64,000 nt of DNA, from NCBI RefSeq assembly GCF_032854445.1, contig NC_088296.1:10018706-10082705 (forward strand), read 5' to 3'. The position numbers and the translations under genes are program-made. This stretch comes from Liolophura sinensis. Taxonomy: Eukaryota > Mollusca > Polyplacophora > Chitonida > Chitonidae. Below the pieces are notes generated by a model, which was not told the DNA's origin, did not search any database, and saw only the letters and a list, made by a program, of their open reading frames with translations. The first letter of the stretch is position 1. Every line of letters begins with the position of its first letter. Shown piece after piece: positions 45,249 through 58,600 of the stretch.

Positions 45249-46737
45249 ACCTTATTATTTGTATCATTCCTTATGACTATATATACGTGTATTATAAGTG
45301 GATATGTATTTATACTTGGTTTTGATACCCGGCTTGGAATGATGTAGGTAGAACATAGTAAGCTGGTATTTAGCTGTTCTTTAAGGAAATGTGTTGTTAA
45401 AGGAAATATGCTTTTTCTCGCAGCATTTTCTGGCAAGCTGTTGGGAAAGCTCTATACTGTTTTTGATTTCTCTTTGAAAACTGTAGCTAAGAGGCCAGTT
45501 GTGCTCTAGTAGTGCTGTCTCTCTGTGCAATGTAGTTATGTACTTTGGCTGTATGCTGTACACTTTAGAAGTATAGCATAAGTTGCGTACCCTTGTTGTG
45601 TACTGTAGATTTGTTGTGTTGTGTATTCTAGATGCGGTACATTCGTCGTATCGTCTACGATTATACTTTCTCTGCCCGGATTCCCCCGCCACAATGCTGG
45701 CCTCCATCGTATAAGTGAAATATTCCTGAGTACGATAAATAAGTAAATCGAGATTGTGATAACAGCGTGTGATCCGCGACGATGTATCAGGTAGATTTTG
45801 TCCGAGGTCTGCCTGTCGTTTCAGCCTCGCTCCTCGAGCCCGGCTGATGCGATGTATTTATCGTATACCTTTATTTTTGCGTAATAATTGGTCAAAACGC
45901 ACACGGTCTTTCTCAATCAGTAGACCGACTTGATAGAGAAGTAGAGACCTTGCGCCAACAAAATGTAGTTCCTGTACTAATGAACACAATTTCTTCAGCT
46001 CCAATATAATTATGTTTTTTTAAATTTCTATTTTATTATTTTGGATTGCATAGTACTTAAAATAAATCAATATAGTGAACATTCACGAGCCTCGACTCTT
46101 AAAAGGCCTTCACTTCATGAGACTCGGTCAAATCCCTTCGCCACGGGAGTGCCCTGACGCTCTGTCGTCACGTGAGGGAGACGTGGGTTATGTTGGCAAA
46201 GTTTCAACGTGCGGTGTGGTTTCAACTTATGTGTTGTTTGAGAGGAACCGGCTACAGTATGGTGATGACTGAAGGTTTGGCTTTTACAACAGCGGTGTAA
46301 AGTCTGCATTAATGAAAACATCATCCTCGTGCCGCCGTGAAGGCACTGATGGTGTGTGGCTGAAGCTTTGGTGACTCCACTGGAAATTTTCAAAACGATA
46401 GCATCGGTAGAAATTAATGATGAAATTTTTGACAACTGTCATGAGTGTATGAGCGCTGAATATCTTTGCTATTTTTACTGTTTACATTTGGTAGATGGGA
46501 GGACGAAAGACACCAAGTCACTTTTTTACAGTCGCGATCATAGTTAGAGCAGTTTAGTTCTGGAAATAATAACATAATTTCCCCCAGGTTGTAGGGAACA
46601 TGCTTGTCGTTTCTTTACTGAAACAAAGACCATTGATTGTGTTTTCGTTACAATTTAATGTTGTTGTTGTCGTTACGTCACACTAAATTCCGGTGTTAGT
46701 TCAGGGCTTTCCCCGGTAGATGGCGCTTTTGATGGTA

Positions 46738-47745
46738 TGCATATGTATCAGTATGGTAAAGGACATAGCTATATGATAAATAGAAATGCATGTACAGAAA
46801 ATATAGGATGCCTCTGTATCAGTATGGTAAAGGCCATAGCTATATGATAAAAAGAAATGCATGTACAGAAAATATAGGATGCCTCTGTATCAGTACGGTA
46901 AAGGCCATAGCTATATGATAAATAGTAATGCATGTACGGAAAGATATAGGATACCTCTGTATCAGTATGGTAAAGGACATAGCTATATGATAAATAGTAA
47001 TGCATATACGGAAAGATATAGGATGCCTCTGTATCAGTTCGGTAAAGGACATAGCTATATGATAAATAGTAATGCATGTACGGAAAGATATAGGATACCT
47101 CTGTATCAGTACGGTAAAGGCCATAGCTATATGATAAATAGTAATGCATATACGGAAAGATATAGGATGCCTCTGTATCAGTACGGTAAAGGACATAGCT
47201 ATATGATAAATAGTAATGCATATACGGAAAGATACAGGATACCTCTGTATCAGTATGGTATAGGCCATAGCTATATGATAAATAGTAATGCATATGCGGA
47301 AAGATATAGGATACCTCTGTATCAGTATGGTAAAGGACATAGCTATATGATAAATAGTAATGCATATAGGGAAAGATATAGGATACCTCTGTATCAGTAT
47401 GGTAAAGGCCATAGCTATATGATAAATAGTAATGCATATACGGAAAGATATAGGATGCCTCTGTATCAGTACGGTAAAGGCCATAGATATACGATAAATA
47501 GTAATGCATATACCGAAAGATATAGGATACCTCTGTATCAGTATGGTAAAGGCCATAGCTATATGATAAATAGTAATGCATATACGGAAAGATATAGGAT
47601 GTCTCAGTATCAGTACGGTAAAGGCCATAGCTATATGATAAATAGTGATGCATATAGGGAAAGATATAGGATGCCCCTGTATCAGTATGGTAAAGGCCAT
47701 AGCTATATGATAAATAGTAATGCATGTACGGAAAAATATAGGATG
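46738..47745. repeat. 72-bp minisatellite, 14 copies, open in several frames
   Basis: The unit starts AGGATACCTCTGTATCAGTA and continues TGGTAAAGG(A/C)CATAGC, TATATGATAAATAGTAATGC and ATATACGGAAAGATAT. From the third copy on, units are 72 bp, so long frames exist on both strands (301 codons on plus, 318 on minus). The first two copies are 71 bp and interrupt the frame. No flanking exon signals or start context support translation. Confidence 0.95.
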
Positions 47746-48047
47746 TCTCCTGGTTGTATTCTCTAGTTAAACTGCAGGCTCTAGCTGTATACTTTAGTTA
47801 TACACCCTTCTTCTGTGTATTACAACTTTGTATTATATATGTATAGAAATTTTTAAATGATGTAAGTAAAATTTCTGTTCGAAACAAAACTGCTAAAAAC
47901 CTCTGATGACCTCGAATATTTCCTTACACATATATGTTGTAAATATATACCCTTTTATTAATGTTTTAAATGAGGGATGTCTTCGTAAACTTTTTTATTC
48001 TCTTCGTTTAACCTGTTGTTATATTTGAATGCAACCACAAAATGGTC

Positions 48048-48050
<3 letters not shown>

Positions 48051-48080
<30 letters not shown>
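48051..48080. repeat. (CA)n microsatellite
   Basis: About 15 CA units followed by A-rich DNA. Confidence 0.95.
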
Positions 48081-48084
<4 letters not shown>

Positions 48085-49471
48085 CAAAACAAAAAACAAA
48101 ACTACAAAAAACACCTCAACTGACTCTGTGGGCTCTTCATTTTTTTAATCTCTTTATGAACATGTCTATGCTAAACAATGTCCATATGTTTGTGCTTGAT
48201 ATTTTGATATTTCTTTCTCTAAATTATTACTACGGCCTGGTTTCGTAAATGTCAATGGAGTAAGTACATTTCAGCAAGATATATTCAGCTTTACCTGTTA
48301 TGGCAAAAAAATTTTTCATTGTACTCGCGACTTAATATTTCGAATATGTAACGTGAGTACAAAACATGAATCGTGCGTCTGTAGGTATACTTCATTTCTA
48401 TCATAAATTGTTCTGCGTCCTTAGATATATTTCATTTCCATCATAAATTTGAATGGATCCATATAGTAATATAAGTTGATTTTCACCTAGATGGCATCTC
48501 TGTTGTAATGGTATCTCTGTTGTAATGGCAAATGGACTAGGTGGGAGCGTCCTTTGATGTCCGCCTTGGCCACCGTTAAGTATATATATAGCTGATATTG
48601 CAGAAATTCGAATTTTATAATAATTGAAGGAATCGGGTTACAGTTCGCAACTCTAGTGGAATTAACAAGGCTCTTTAGTCTAAGGTCAACATGTGTCGTT
48701 TTCTCCATTAAAGACACAAGATTTTTCATGGTGTTTCGGATGAGGAACCGATTGTTCAGAAGTGTACGAAATGTTATACTAGACCAAAAGTAAAGGCTAA
48801 TCTAGTAAAACTTGACTAAAATTATATTCTATTATTCAATATGACTGGACACACCAAGCAGTCGAGATAACATTAGAACGTTTATATACCCTATTGCTGT
48901 AAGACTATGTATATATGCATGTAATAAACGTATTGTTTTATTTCTGTATGTATTTCTGCGTTGTCTGTTAGCAGTGTATATTTCCACAGACATTGTAAAT
49001 GAAAATTACTAATAATAATTAAATAATTAATTCTGTATTTTATCTAAAGTTTGGTATGTCAAATACAATTTCGGAAACAAATAAAGGCCTTACAATAATA
49101 TCTGAAATGTCATAACAGAAATAAGTCAAAGTTTACAACAAACACTACTGTTGCTCTGTGAGATGCGAGAATAAGTGAAAATCAAGCAAAATGAGTCAGC
49201 TGAAAAATGCTAAACTTTAGGTGAAATTCAGTATACTGCTCAAACTAAATCAAATTCGACACGTTCTTAAAAAGATCCATTTATTGAACCAATCAGCAGA
49301 CACTAAGCTCGAATTCTTGAGCTTATATGATTTTTTAATGATGTTGTGTGATATATTAAGTAGAGATGACTTCAAACAACTTTGAGTTTTAACACCCCCC
49401 CCCCCCACCCCTTCACCCTCCCGCTGTTTTCTGCAAATAAAAGGATTTGAATGTATGTAAACGTGTATGTT

Positions 49472-49672
49472 CATTTATTTATTTATTTATTTGATAGGTG
49501 TTTTACGCCGTCCTCAAGAATATTCCACTTATGCAACGGCGGCCAACATTATGGTGGAAGGAAAAAGGGCAGAGCCCGGGGGAAACCCACGACCATCCAC
49601 AGGTTGCTGCAGACCTTCCCACCTACGGCCAGAGAGGAAAAGCATGTATGTATGTATGTATGTATGTATGTA
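49472..49672 (-). repeat. SINE, antisense, followed by (TATG)n
   Basis: The tail and body are well preserved to CCTTCCCACCTACGGCCAGA, then cut by a (TATG)n tract at 49644-49672. The tRNA-like head is missing. Confidence 0.85.
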
Positions 49673-49829
49673 TGGTATATTATGTGGTACTTCAGATTTT
49701 TTTCCGTCATACGACGACAAGGAATCATTAAGTATGCATACATGTAGTGTGTTTTCTTGTGGCAGAGTAAGCCCTGATACATCACTGTAGTATCAGACTG
49801 AAGATATCAGAGGCGACAACCCAGCCAGT

Positions 49830-50220
49830 CACGTCATACTCAAACTATGCGCCGAAACAGACATTCGTGTACTGGCCGTCAGCCAAAAACGACTTTCCAG
49901 GCCAATTATCACAAGTCCAATCCCCAAAAGTAGACCAAACCACTAAAGAACTAAGAAAATATATGAAGTACGAAAATAGGATGGATTTATACAAAGCGAA
50001 ACTAAGGTAATTCAACACGATGAATAGACAGTCCATTGCCCCAAATTAAGCGGTATAAAACACAATCATGAAGCAAAGTGCCAGACATTCTGCACGCTCT
50101 GTCCATATTTACTTACAAGAGAATTATACTCATTGTGAAACTTAAGAAACTTAGAGTGAGGAAGTTTGATGGAATAACCTTGACACAACAAATTTTTGCA
50201 CTAATAACTTGTGATGTTGA
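49830..50220 (+). repeat. R3 dispersed repeat, best-preserved copy
   Basis: TATGCGCCGAAACAGACATT, CGTGTACTGGCCGTCAGCC, CCAATTATCACAAGTCCAAT, CAACACGATGAATAGACAGT, CTGCACGCTCTGTCCATATT, ACAAGAGAATTATACTCATT and GATGGAATAACCTTGACACA. It shows the full order used to recognise the other copies. Confidence 0.65.
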
Positions 50221-50299
50221 AATCTTCACACAACACGCAGGATCTAACAAATGCTACAAGGCGAGATATATACATGCCATATGCAGTTGACTTTGGTCT

Positions 50300-50955
50300 A
50301 TTGCTGTCTGGTGTCAAAACTGAAACTATCCCTCCGGCCGTTTGCGAGAGAGGAAACCGTTTTGGTTTTTGTACAAATATATTTATTTATTTATTTATTT
50401 GATAGGTGTTTTACGCCGTACTCAAGAATACGTCACTTATACGACGGCGGCCAGAATTATGGTGGGAGGAAACCGGGCATAGCCCGGGGGAAACCCACGA
50501 CCATCCGCAGGTTGCTGAAGGACCTTCCCACGAACGGCCGGAGAGGAAACCAGTATGGGCTGGACTTGGAACTCACAGCGACCGCATTGGTGAGCGACTC
50601 CTGGGTCTTTACGCTGTGCTAGCGCGCTAACCGACCAAGCCAAGGAGGCCCCTTGTACAAATATAGGCCCAGATAATATGTGTCATCTGTAGAGTTTGTG
50701 ATTTCCTTTAAATCCACCGAAGATGGGTAAATGTCTTTCACAGTCTTTGCTATACATGGATTGTTAAAGCTGACAGACCATCTGTATACCGTTTAACGAA
50801 TGACAAAAGATTATTCATTTTAAAACTGCTTAAAGGCACTTCTGTGACACTTTTGTGTGGTATTTTTTCAAGATACACATGATACCAACGGATGACTGAA
50901 CCACTTTTACTGGTGAATTTTGTTTGTAGATCCACGAGAGGACGTGAAAGGTAGT
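50300..50955 (-). pseudogene. Penelope-like RT remnant split by a SINE
   Basis: On the minus strand, LSFVKRYTDGLSALTIHV is followed (frameshifted) by KTVKDIYPSSVDLKEIT and LGLYLYK. This parallels [20 protein letters not shown] and [13 protein letters not shown] in the element at 36988. The last RT segment continues left of the SINE at 50381-50652. Stops and frameshifts are present. Confidence 0.72.
50381..50652 (-). repeat. Full-length SINE, antisense, with 12-bp target duplication
   Basis: TTGTACAAATAT lies on both sides (50369-50380 and 50653-50664). The complete consensus runs from the ATTTATTTATT tail to the tRNA-like head GCTAGCGCGCTAACCGACCA, AGCC(A)AGGAGGCCCC. It is inserted in the Penelope remnant and therefore younger than it. 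Confidence 0.93.
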
Positions 50956-51180
50956 ATACGCCTGTTATTATTACTGCACCATTTTGCCGCTTTTATGAAA
51001 AGTTGCAATAGAAACGTATATTTATAGTTTACTTATATTTTTATTGCGCCTGGAAAATCATTCACGAACTGCAAGTGTGACATGTAAACTGGGTATCATG
51101 TCTAAAATGTTCTTTCCTGCATGGTGGAAAACTGTTAAACCGCTCTTTCTTACACGTTACCATCTTACTATAAACTGTAT

Positions 51181-51391
51181 TGTTTATTTATTTGATTGGG
51201 GTTTTACGCCGTACTCAAGAATATTTAACTTATACGACGGTGGCCAGCATTATTGTTGGGGGGAAACCGAACAGTCCCCGGGGGAAAGGCACGACCATCC
51301 GCCGGTTGCTGACAGACCTTCCCACTTACAGCCGGAGAGGAAGCCAGCATCAGCTGGACTTGAACTCATAGCGACCGCATTGGTGAGAGGC
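51181..51391 (-). repeat. SINE, antisense, head truncated
   Basis: TTTATTTATTTGATTGGGGT, TTTACGCCGTACTCAAGAAT through to TTGAACTCATAGCGACCGCA and GTGAGAGGC. Confidence 0.88.
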
Positions 51392-51639
51392 TTATAATCT
51401 ATTTTTGGAATGGGTCTTGTGATTATTTATTTGGAACGCACTTTATGGTCCATGCGTGGTATACGAATGTCGCGCTTAATTGACGCATGCTTTAGGCTGT
51501 TCGTTGGAACCAGAACAACGCCACGTACAGCGCAAAAGTAAAACATTTATGGCATTGATCTTCAGCCAGCATGTGGAATGGTTCAATCGCTGTCTGCTCG
51601 TATGCGATGATAACTGACTGATCGTGACTTAATGGCTAC

Positions 51640-51745
51640 CACAGCACAATGACCCAGAAGACTCTCACCAATGCGGTCACTACGGGCCAAGCTCATGCTG
51701 GATTCCCTTTCTGCGGATGACCGTGGATTTCTCCGTGGCTCTAGG
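51640..51745 (+). repeat. SINE fragment, sense
   Basis: ACAATGACCCAGAAGACTCT, CACCAATGCGGTCACTACGG, AGCTCATGCTGGATTCCC and GCGGATGACCGTGGATTTCT. Confidence 0.65.
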
Positions 51746-52914
51746 CGATCTCTAGGCTAATGCCAATCGTCTGATATAATAGAAGACTTACAACACAGAA
51801 TAAGCAAATCAAACAACCTATGTCAAAATATCCAAATTCAGATGCACACCCCAATGCCGTGTGGCCCCTGGGAGAGTGAGTGGGAGTTGTGGACGGTGGG
51901 GGGTGTGGGGTGTGGGCGGGGTGGCTGATTGGCCTTAAGTTTCCTCGAACATGTGTTACAAATTATGTAACACCTGTCACCATGTCATTTACCGCTACAT
52001 TCGCTTTGGTTTTTTTTTTTTGCTATTTGTTGTTTTTACATCATTATTCATCCAGGACGAAAGGTTTCTAACATATAGAAAGTGCCACGTGTTGTGCCAA
52101 CATCTGGAACATGCATGTGCGAGCTTTTATGTCTTTGCTTTTTTCGTACTGACAAAAATATTGCACACACACGCGCACACAAAACCGAATGAAAATTTAT
52201 AAATCGTGCGTGTTTAATTCTTGTCGTTTTCTCTGTGATAAGTGATTAATATACTGTTTGAACCACGTTAAACCAAATCGTAATCCCATTTTATTATGGC
52301 ATATTAAGTAAAGTGTCTTTGAAATACTCATGATGAACTCCGGACTTGTTCTGCGCATTGCTGACGGAAGCAGTCTCACAACTGTAACTACCTCTCACTT
52401 CCCTCAATAGCACTGTCATAGTGACGTACAAAACATCGTACCACAATTTAAAAAAATCCTCTTCTAAGTAAATGCGACTGGAGTGCTTCACCTTCCTTTA
52501 TAAATGTGTGTAGTTTTGCTTAATCCTCCTGTCATACTGGTTTAGAGGCTGTAAATTCATTTTGTTAAAGAAGACCACTAACCTAAACCTATGAACAATT
52601 GCAATAAATTCTTTAATTACATACATCTTTTGATTAACGACTATAAAGTTTTAAACTGTCATGAAACATGAAATTAATTCGCCTAGAGCATTTCTTGCGT
52701 CTTTCTGCTCACTTTTGATTAACGCTGACGTGTTATCTTTTCTTTGCATGGACCAGTCATAATTTTTTATACCATCTAAGCGTTTTCGTCGTTTGTGTTG
52801 AACGCTGCCTTTGACAGTGGTCTTGCGATTATTGCCCCGGGACGTCAGTTATGGCTGACGGTTTAGAAATGTCTGTTTCGACGCCTAGATTCAATTACTT
52901 GTAAGTAAACAAAG

Positions 52915-53072
52915 GCTATACGTGGGAAGGTCTTGCTTTAACTTGCAGATGGTCGTGGGTTTCCCCCGAGCTCTGTTTGGTGTCCTTCCACCATAATGCG
53001 GCCGCCGTTGTTTCAGTGAAATATTCTTGAGTACAGCGTAAAACACCAATCAAATCAATAATAAATAAATAA
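52915..53072 (+). repeat. SINE, sense, 5'-truncated
   Basis: TACGTGGGAAGGTCTTGC, AGATGGTCGTGGGTTTCCCC, CGCCGTTGTTTCAGTGAAAT, ATTCTTGAGTACAGCGTAAA and an AATCAAAT/AATAAA tail. Confidence 0.85.
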
Positions 53073-53349
53073 AGGCTGTACAGTTTATGCTGTTAGTCAG
53101 ATAGATATCCACAGAAAACACGTGTGGTCTGCTTTAGAAACATTAGGGTGACAAAGTGTAGTTTCTAGGGATTAAGTATGTGGCAAATTTGTGAAATGAT
53201 TTGCTTGTGTCGTTTTGTCTGATGGAAACTACTTTAAATCATTGATCAAAATTTGAATTAATCCCTGAGTTATTTTTGTCACTAGCTGTGCTGAACTCAT
53301 TCTTGTAATCTCTACAAAGAATCAACTGGCCATAGAGTGTATATGATCC

Positions 53350-53600
53350 CGTGTGGCTCTGAGGGGCTTTAGTGACCTGGGGGTTAGCGGAGGATTCTTC
53401 ACCTATGCAATCGCAGTGAGTTCAAGTCCAGCCCATACTGTTTTCGTACTAATGAAGGTCTGTAGCAAAATTCGGATGGTCGAGGGTTTCCTGGTAGGTG
53501 TGGGCTGTGTTCGGTTGCCTTACACCGTTATGCTGGCCGCTGTCGAATAAGTGAAATATTCTTAGGTATGTCGTCAATATGAATCAAATAAAGACATAAA
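53350..53600 (+). repeat. SINE, sense, near full-length but diverged
   Basis: GTGGCTCTGAGGGGCTTTAG, GTGAGTTCAAGTCCAGCCCA, GGATGGTCGAGGGTTTCCTG and GAATAAGTGAAATATTCTTA. Confidence 0.8.
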
Positions 53601-54154
53601 TTAATGAATTAAATAAATAAATAAATATGAGACTCTGCTCACTGAAAAAGTCGCACCATGTAACCTGTCAAAAATGTTTGACAACTTTTTTTATTACATC
53701 TTGCTATAAAATGGGCTCTGAACAAAAATATATTTTCGGAAGACGAGCGATAAAGAGAAATAAGTTGAGCGTTTGCTAATTTAAAAAAGTTGTTAATGAG
53801 AAGACGTCAAGTGTGCCTCAGCATCACGACAACTGATCGGTAAATTCATATCATCAAAAACTACCAACATTTTTGACAAGTCACATGACATAAAACGATT
53901 TTGTTAACGTCAGCCAGGAAAGATTTTGTTCTCAGAACGTCCCTACTGCATGGTGATAGAGCAGCATGTAACAGCAAATTTATGTTTTCGGGTATACATA
54001 TGAATTGTTTCATGTCATGTTCATAGAACTGGCACACATGACCGCATCTACTCCTGTGTCAAATTTACATATCCCACGCACATGTATTGAACATGTAAAA
54101 ACACACATCAAAAGCACATGTGTGTCACATATGGTGTAATTTTCTAAGGTATGA

Positions 54155-54397
54155 TGGGGGCCACCGTGGCCTGGTCGTTAACGTTCTCGCTCAGCACAAT
54201 GACCCAGAAGCCTCTCACCTATGTGATCGCTGTGAGTCCAAGCCCAGCTCAGGAGGGCTTCTCACATGTTTTATGGGGTCGTATGTTTTACCCAGGCTCT
54301 GCACGGTTTCCTTTAACTGTAATGTTTGCCGTCTTCGTATAAGTGAAATATTCCTGAAGACAGCGTAAAATACCAATCAAATAAATAAATAAGTAAA
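54155..54397 (+). repeat. SINE, sense, near full-length
   Basis: CCACCGTGGCCTGGTCGTTA, GACCCAGAAGCCTCTCACCT, CGTATAAGTGAAATATTCCT and CCAATCAAATAAATAAATAA. The head includes A-box-like and B-box-like (GTGAGTCCAAGCCC) words. Confidence 0.85.
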
Positions 54398-55622
54398 TCT
54401 GAGGTGTCTTGTGCGCACAAGTCTTCGATCGGGAAACTCCCATAAAATTCACGTTCTTATGCATGTCGTGTGTGAATTAATCACGTGAACCACTCACGTA
54501 ACACGTGGGGATTTTCTCCTTTAACTACATCATTAACAATTTTGCTTTGTACGTTGAAGTCAATACTAATGCGGTTGTGTGCTGACGCCAACCGTAGCGT
54601 TAAAAAGGCTAAAGTTTCCACCGGAGTTTGCTTCTCTTCGCCACCAATAATAGAGTGAACTGTTTTCATAAGATTTCAAGAATTCTTGGTACCACCTTTG
54701 TACTTTACTTTGACACTTTTGTAATTTATTATGTAACATGAGATCCCCACTGTCAACACCATGCACTAACGCTTTAGTATTTACTTTGGCCTTATGTGAC
54801 GCGTGGTAACAACTAGCCATATTTGGCAATAAATCTTTGGTATTTACTTTTGCAATATGTAGCAAGAGATCTCCACTGGCCACATCAGGCAATAACATTT
54901 ACTTTTACCAGTATTTACTTTAACAAAGTGTTGCCATGCAGGAAGAACTATATATACACCAAAAATGCGTCGACAGTAGAGATTTTGGAAAAGTGAATAA
55001 CGTCTTTTTGAGATTTCTGTCCTGCACATCTGGACTTATTGGCCAACGGTGAGTAATCTTTGCCTTAATTGAGTAATAAACCGGTCCAACTAAAATATGT
55101 GCGTCTTTAAAAGAAAAGACAAAAGTAAGCCAAACGTATATGTACATCGATGTACCTCACATAAAGCTAAAATAGCATGTCTATTTAGTTTTGTGATTTT
55201 ATGATGACCGAGACAGTAAGCCATATCGCGCACATTTAGAGCTTTACCGTGTCATAAATTGTAACCAGTTAAGCGCAAATTATTTCTGTAACCCGATCAC
55301 CCAATCAGCTATTTCTGTTGACGCCACCTGAATCCTTTTTTCTGCCTTTTAATCGTATATGTACGCGTGGAATTACGATTCCAGCTCTTCCAATAACACA
55401 ACTTTCTTCTCCATAGCCCTAGATAACATAGCAAATTGTCACACTGCAAAGTCCACTGTAGTAAATTTTCGCAGGTCAAAACTGAATTTCCTGTAAAAAA
55501 AAAAGATGTGCTCCGATCATGAACACATTTCTGAGGGTGATAAAATGTTTCTTGCACGTCAACTGATGCCGTTGAATTACTGCTTTTTTCTTTCAGCGGA
55601 AGTTGGTTGAAAGTGTCAAAGC

Positions 55623-55674
55623 ATGACAATTACACACAGATTGGCTGCCTTTGCAGCACTTTTGCTCCTAATCG
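55623..55674 (+). CDS. Gene 4 exon 1: signal peptide
   Basis: ATG at 55623, donor GTAAGT, phase 1. MTITHRLAAFAALLLLI is a short N-region plus hydrophobic core. Confidence 0.75.
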
Positions 55675-58600
55675 GTAAGTCGGCCATTTCTTGGATTGGT
55701 TTCACCATTTATCATCAATTTGATGAGAATTTTTAATTTAAAAAACATTTTTTAAACTAAACGCATTCTCACTTTTGAGGGTACGTCTGGTGTTTTCTTA
55801 AAAAAAAAATGATGTCTTGCTTGGGAAATGACTTAATTCGAGATCAGAGACTTTTTATAAACGGCATTTTTATCTAATCCTGCTTTAGACATGGTGCCAT
55901 GGGGCACGTAAATTATGATGTTTTAAGCATTTATATCAACATACAGAACAAAAACCATAACAGTGGTAAACTGAAAAAGGACGGATTTCACCAAACATAG
56001 ATGAGACTATCTGTCAGCTGTCACACTGTCGTCGCTGCTCTAGTTTTACTATCTTTGCTCTTATTTTCTACAGTATAATAACGCCATTAGTGATTGTTTC
56101 ACTCATAATGCTGTCTTTCTTTAAATTTATACCTGAAAATGACATCCAGCTCATTGTCTTTTCAGAAAATGCCCACGGATTTCAACAGACCAACAAGCTT
56201 CTCACTTCCCTCAACGATCTCGAGCAGCAATCGTCAGCGTCTCTCAGCTGTTATAATGAGTTGGACGCCCCGCGCGTGCGTGTTGGAGAATTCGTTACAG
56301 ACTCTGTTGGTATATACGATGGTCTGGGCGATCTAAACAAACGATGCGGTACCATTAATACTGTTGCCAGCACACTACTACTCATCCCGGGGGTAAACAT
56401 CATAGGTGCAAAAGTTCTCATCCCCTTGACAACTGGTTTAACATGGCTGACAAGAGCGGTGAGTGAAATTTATCGCTCTAAATTAAGTCCAAATTACGTG
56501 TATAAACTATAGTTAATAATAATTTTCAAATCATGATTTTCAAAGTCAAATCAACAGCATTTTTTTTTTTCAAAATAATATCTAGGAACATGTTGGATTC
56601 ATGTTAGGTTATTCTCGTCTGAATTCTGTATTTAAACCTTAAAGAATAACTTTCTGCATTTTCCCAGCTTTCCCTACCCCTTTATTTCCCTCTAACTCAT
56701 TACCGTTATCCAAGAGAATCTATAAAAGTGGGCAATGTTTTCATTGCACAGATAAGCATCATTCAGACTGGAACAGAGCCAATCATAAACGCTATGAGAC
56801 GATGGGACGCACCAATTAAAGCTCTCGGCCAGAACGCGGTGTCCACAAAACCAACATTGCAAGATGTAATGACGGCTGCTTCCAAAGGTAAGACAGCTTG
56901 AGTGTCCGTTATATTTGACTTGTGCGTTATTATTTTGCCTGGATTATTTTTCCCTTAGTCATTAAATAAAACGCACAACCTTGGAAAGTAACCCGCACTC
57001 GCGTTCATATCAAATATTGCTTTATACATTTCACTTAAAACATAGCTCAAGGGAAGTAGCTCAGAAAAAATGCTTGTTAAGAACTTCGTTGCTATGAATG
57101 TTAGTGAAATTCTCTGAAAACGCAGCCATTTACGGTAACTTGGGAAGTAACGCTTGAATGAATTTCAACAAGTTCATGGTGTCTCGTTTTTACTAACCCT
57201 TCTTTTGTTCAGGATTGCTGAACAAGAAAAAATTCCTGCAAAATTTTAGATAAAAAAGGGGTGAAATTTATACATAAATATAGTATTAAAAATCTTCTTT
57301 GTTAAGGAGTATTATTTGAAAAAAAAAATATTTGTACGGAGGGTATGTACACCCACCTTTTGGTTGAAATCATTTTTTGCATAATAATGTTCCAAATGAG
57401 GATGTCATGCATATCGAGTAAACTGATTTCAATGTAAATTTGTCGTTTGTATTTAAATACAAGCGTTAACTCTTAATTGTGATAATATTTATTAATATAC
57501 TAGGACTTTAACATGTATTTGATACGTAACCAAGGGTGCATGGCCCCTTATATACATCATTAAAAAACTTACTTTCGAAATTTCCCTTTCACCTTGCAAA
57601 TGAAAAACGGAAAAAATACTGATGACCATGTTAACAAATAGCTTTTTCAGTTCTTACATCTGAAGTTTGAATAACTATTACGTTTTTCCCATCTTAAGGT
57701 AGACTACTACAAAATGTACTAAAATCTCTGATAATTAATCAACTGGCAGAAAGTAACCCGCACTTCTTATGTTTTAATTACGGATTGTCAGTTTAAATGG
57801 ATGGCAAATGTTTCAATTATGTCAGTTTGCTTCCTTTCTTTATTCTTAAACGCTTACGGTAACTGACATCAGATATGTCTCAAGCTGTTTCTAATATTTG
57901 TAGAAATGACATCTGTTTTTCAAACGTAGGTAAAACCCACGTATCACTAGTAGCTAGCGAAATCGCGATGGTGGCTTGTGGAAACACGAGATCTGATCTC
58001 CTTGGCAACATGGAAGCTGCAGCCAGTGGGATGGACGTCATTCCGAACGCGGCGAACGAGGAGTTGAAGAGAGCGGACACAGCTTGCCAGGGAGTGAAAA
58101 CGTTCTTGCTCACGACAGATTCCAAAATAGACAGTGAAGTGACAACAACGTTGTCCATTGCTAAAAGTAAGTACTTAAGTTTGATATTAAAATTATGTAT
58201 CTTGAGGTAGATAGTCCTCGTTTTTATGAGTAAATAATATTTTTTTATCTCGCTTATTGTAGTCAAGCATTTTTCACTTATATGATGGTTGTTAGAATGA
58301 GTGGGGGAAATTGGAGTTACTGACGAAGGGTTTTCAATTAAATGTCTTCTAAATCCCAAACGCAGTAAGAAATTCCTTGGCCATGGCTGGTTTTGAACTC
58401 ACACTTTGTCAACGTATAGTTAAATTTTGGTGTTATTTTTCACGCGTGTCAATTATTTCCCCTTAACTGCGAGATATCTAGACGTTTAGGGCAAATGCCG
58501 TGTTCCCTACGCCATGAACCGTCTGGGATCATTTTGTAAAAGACTTCTCAGATGCATGTTGGAATCCCAAACATTCACTAGGGAGCTGGCTGGTCCTAAA

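Larger units (their letters stand above)
44394..55622. other. 11-kb gene-poor stretch
   Basis: After the gene 2 stop I see only repeats: the 23-bp array (44895-45248), the 72-bp array (46738-47745), microsatellites, at least eight SINE copies, an R3 copy (49830-50220), a Penelope remnant (50300-50955) and a G-rich tract near 51880-51925. No spliced gene could be supported on either strand. Confidence 0.55.

Noticed and set aside
44977-45347. Open frames with repeated MSQSTMWKCHK-like peptide
   Set aside because: Artefact of the 23-bp minisatellite; three frames are equally open and no exon signals are present.
46075-46547. Two short plus-strand frames upstream of the 72-bp array
   Set aside because: No domain, no splice partner, codon content unremarkable; could be an old pseudogene but cannot be supported.
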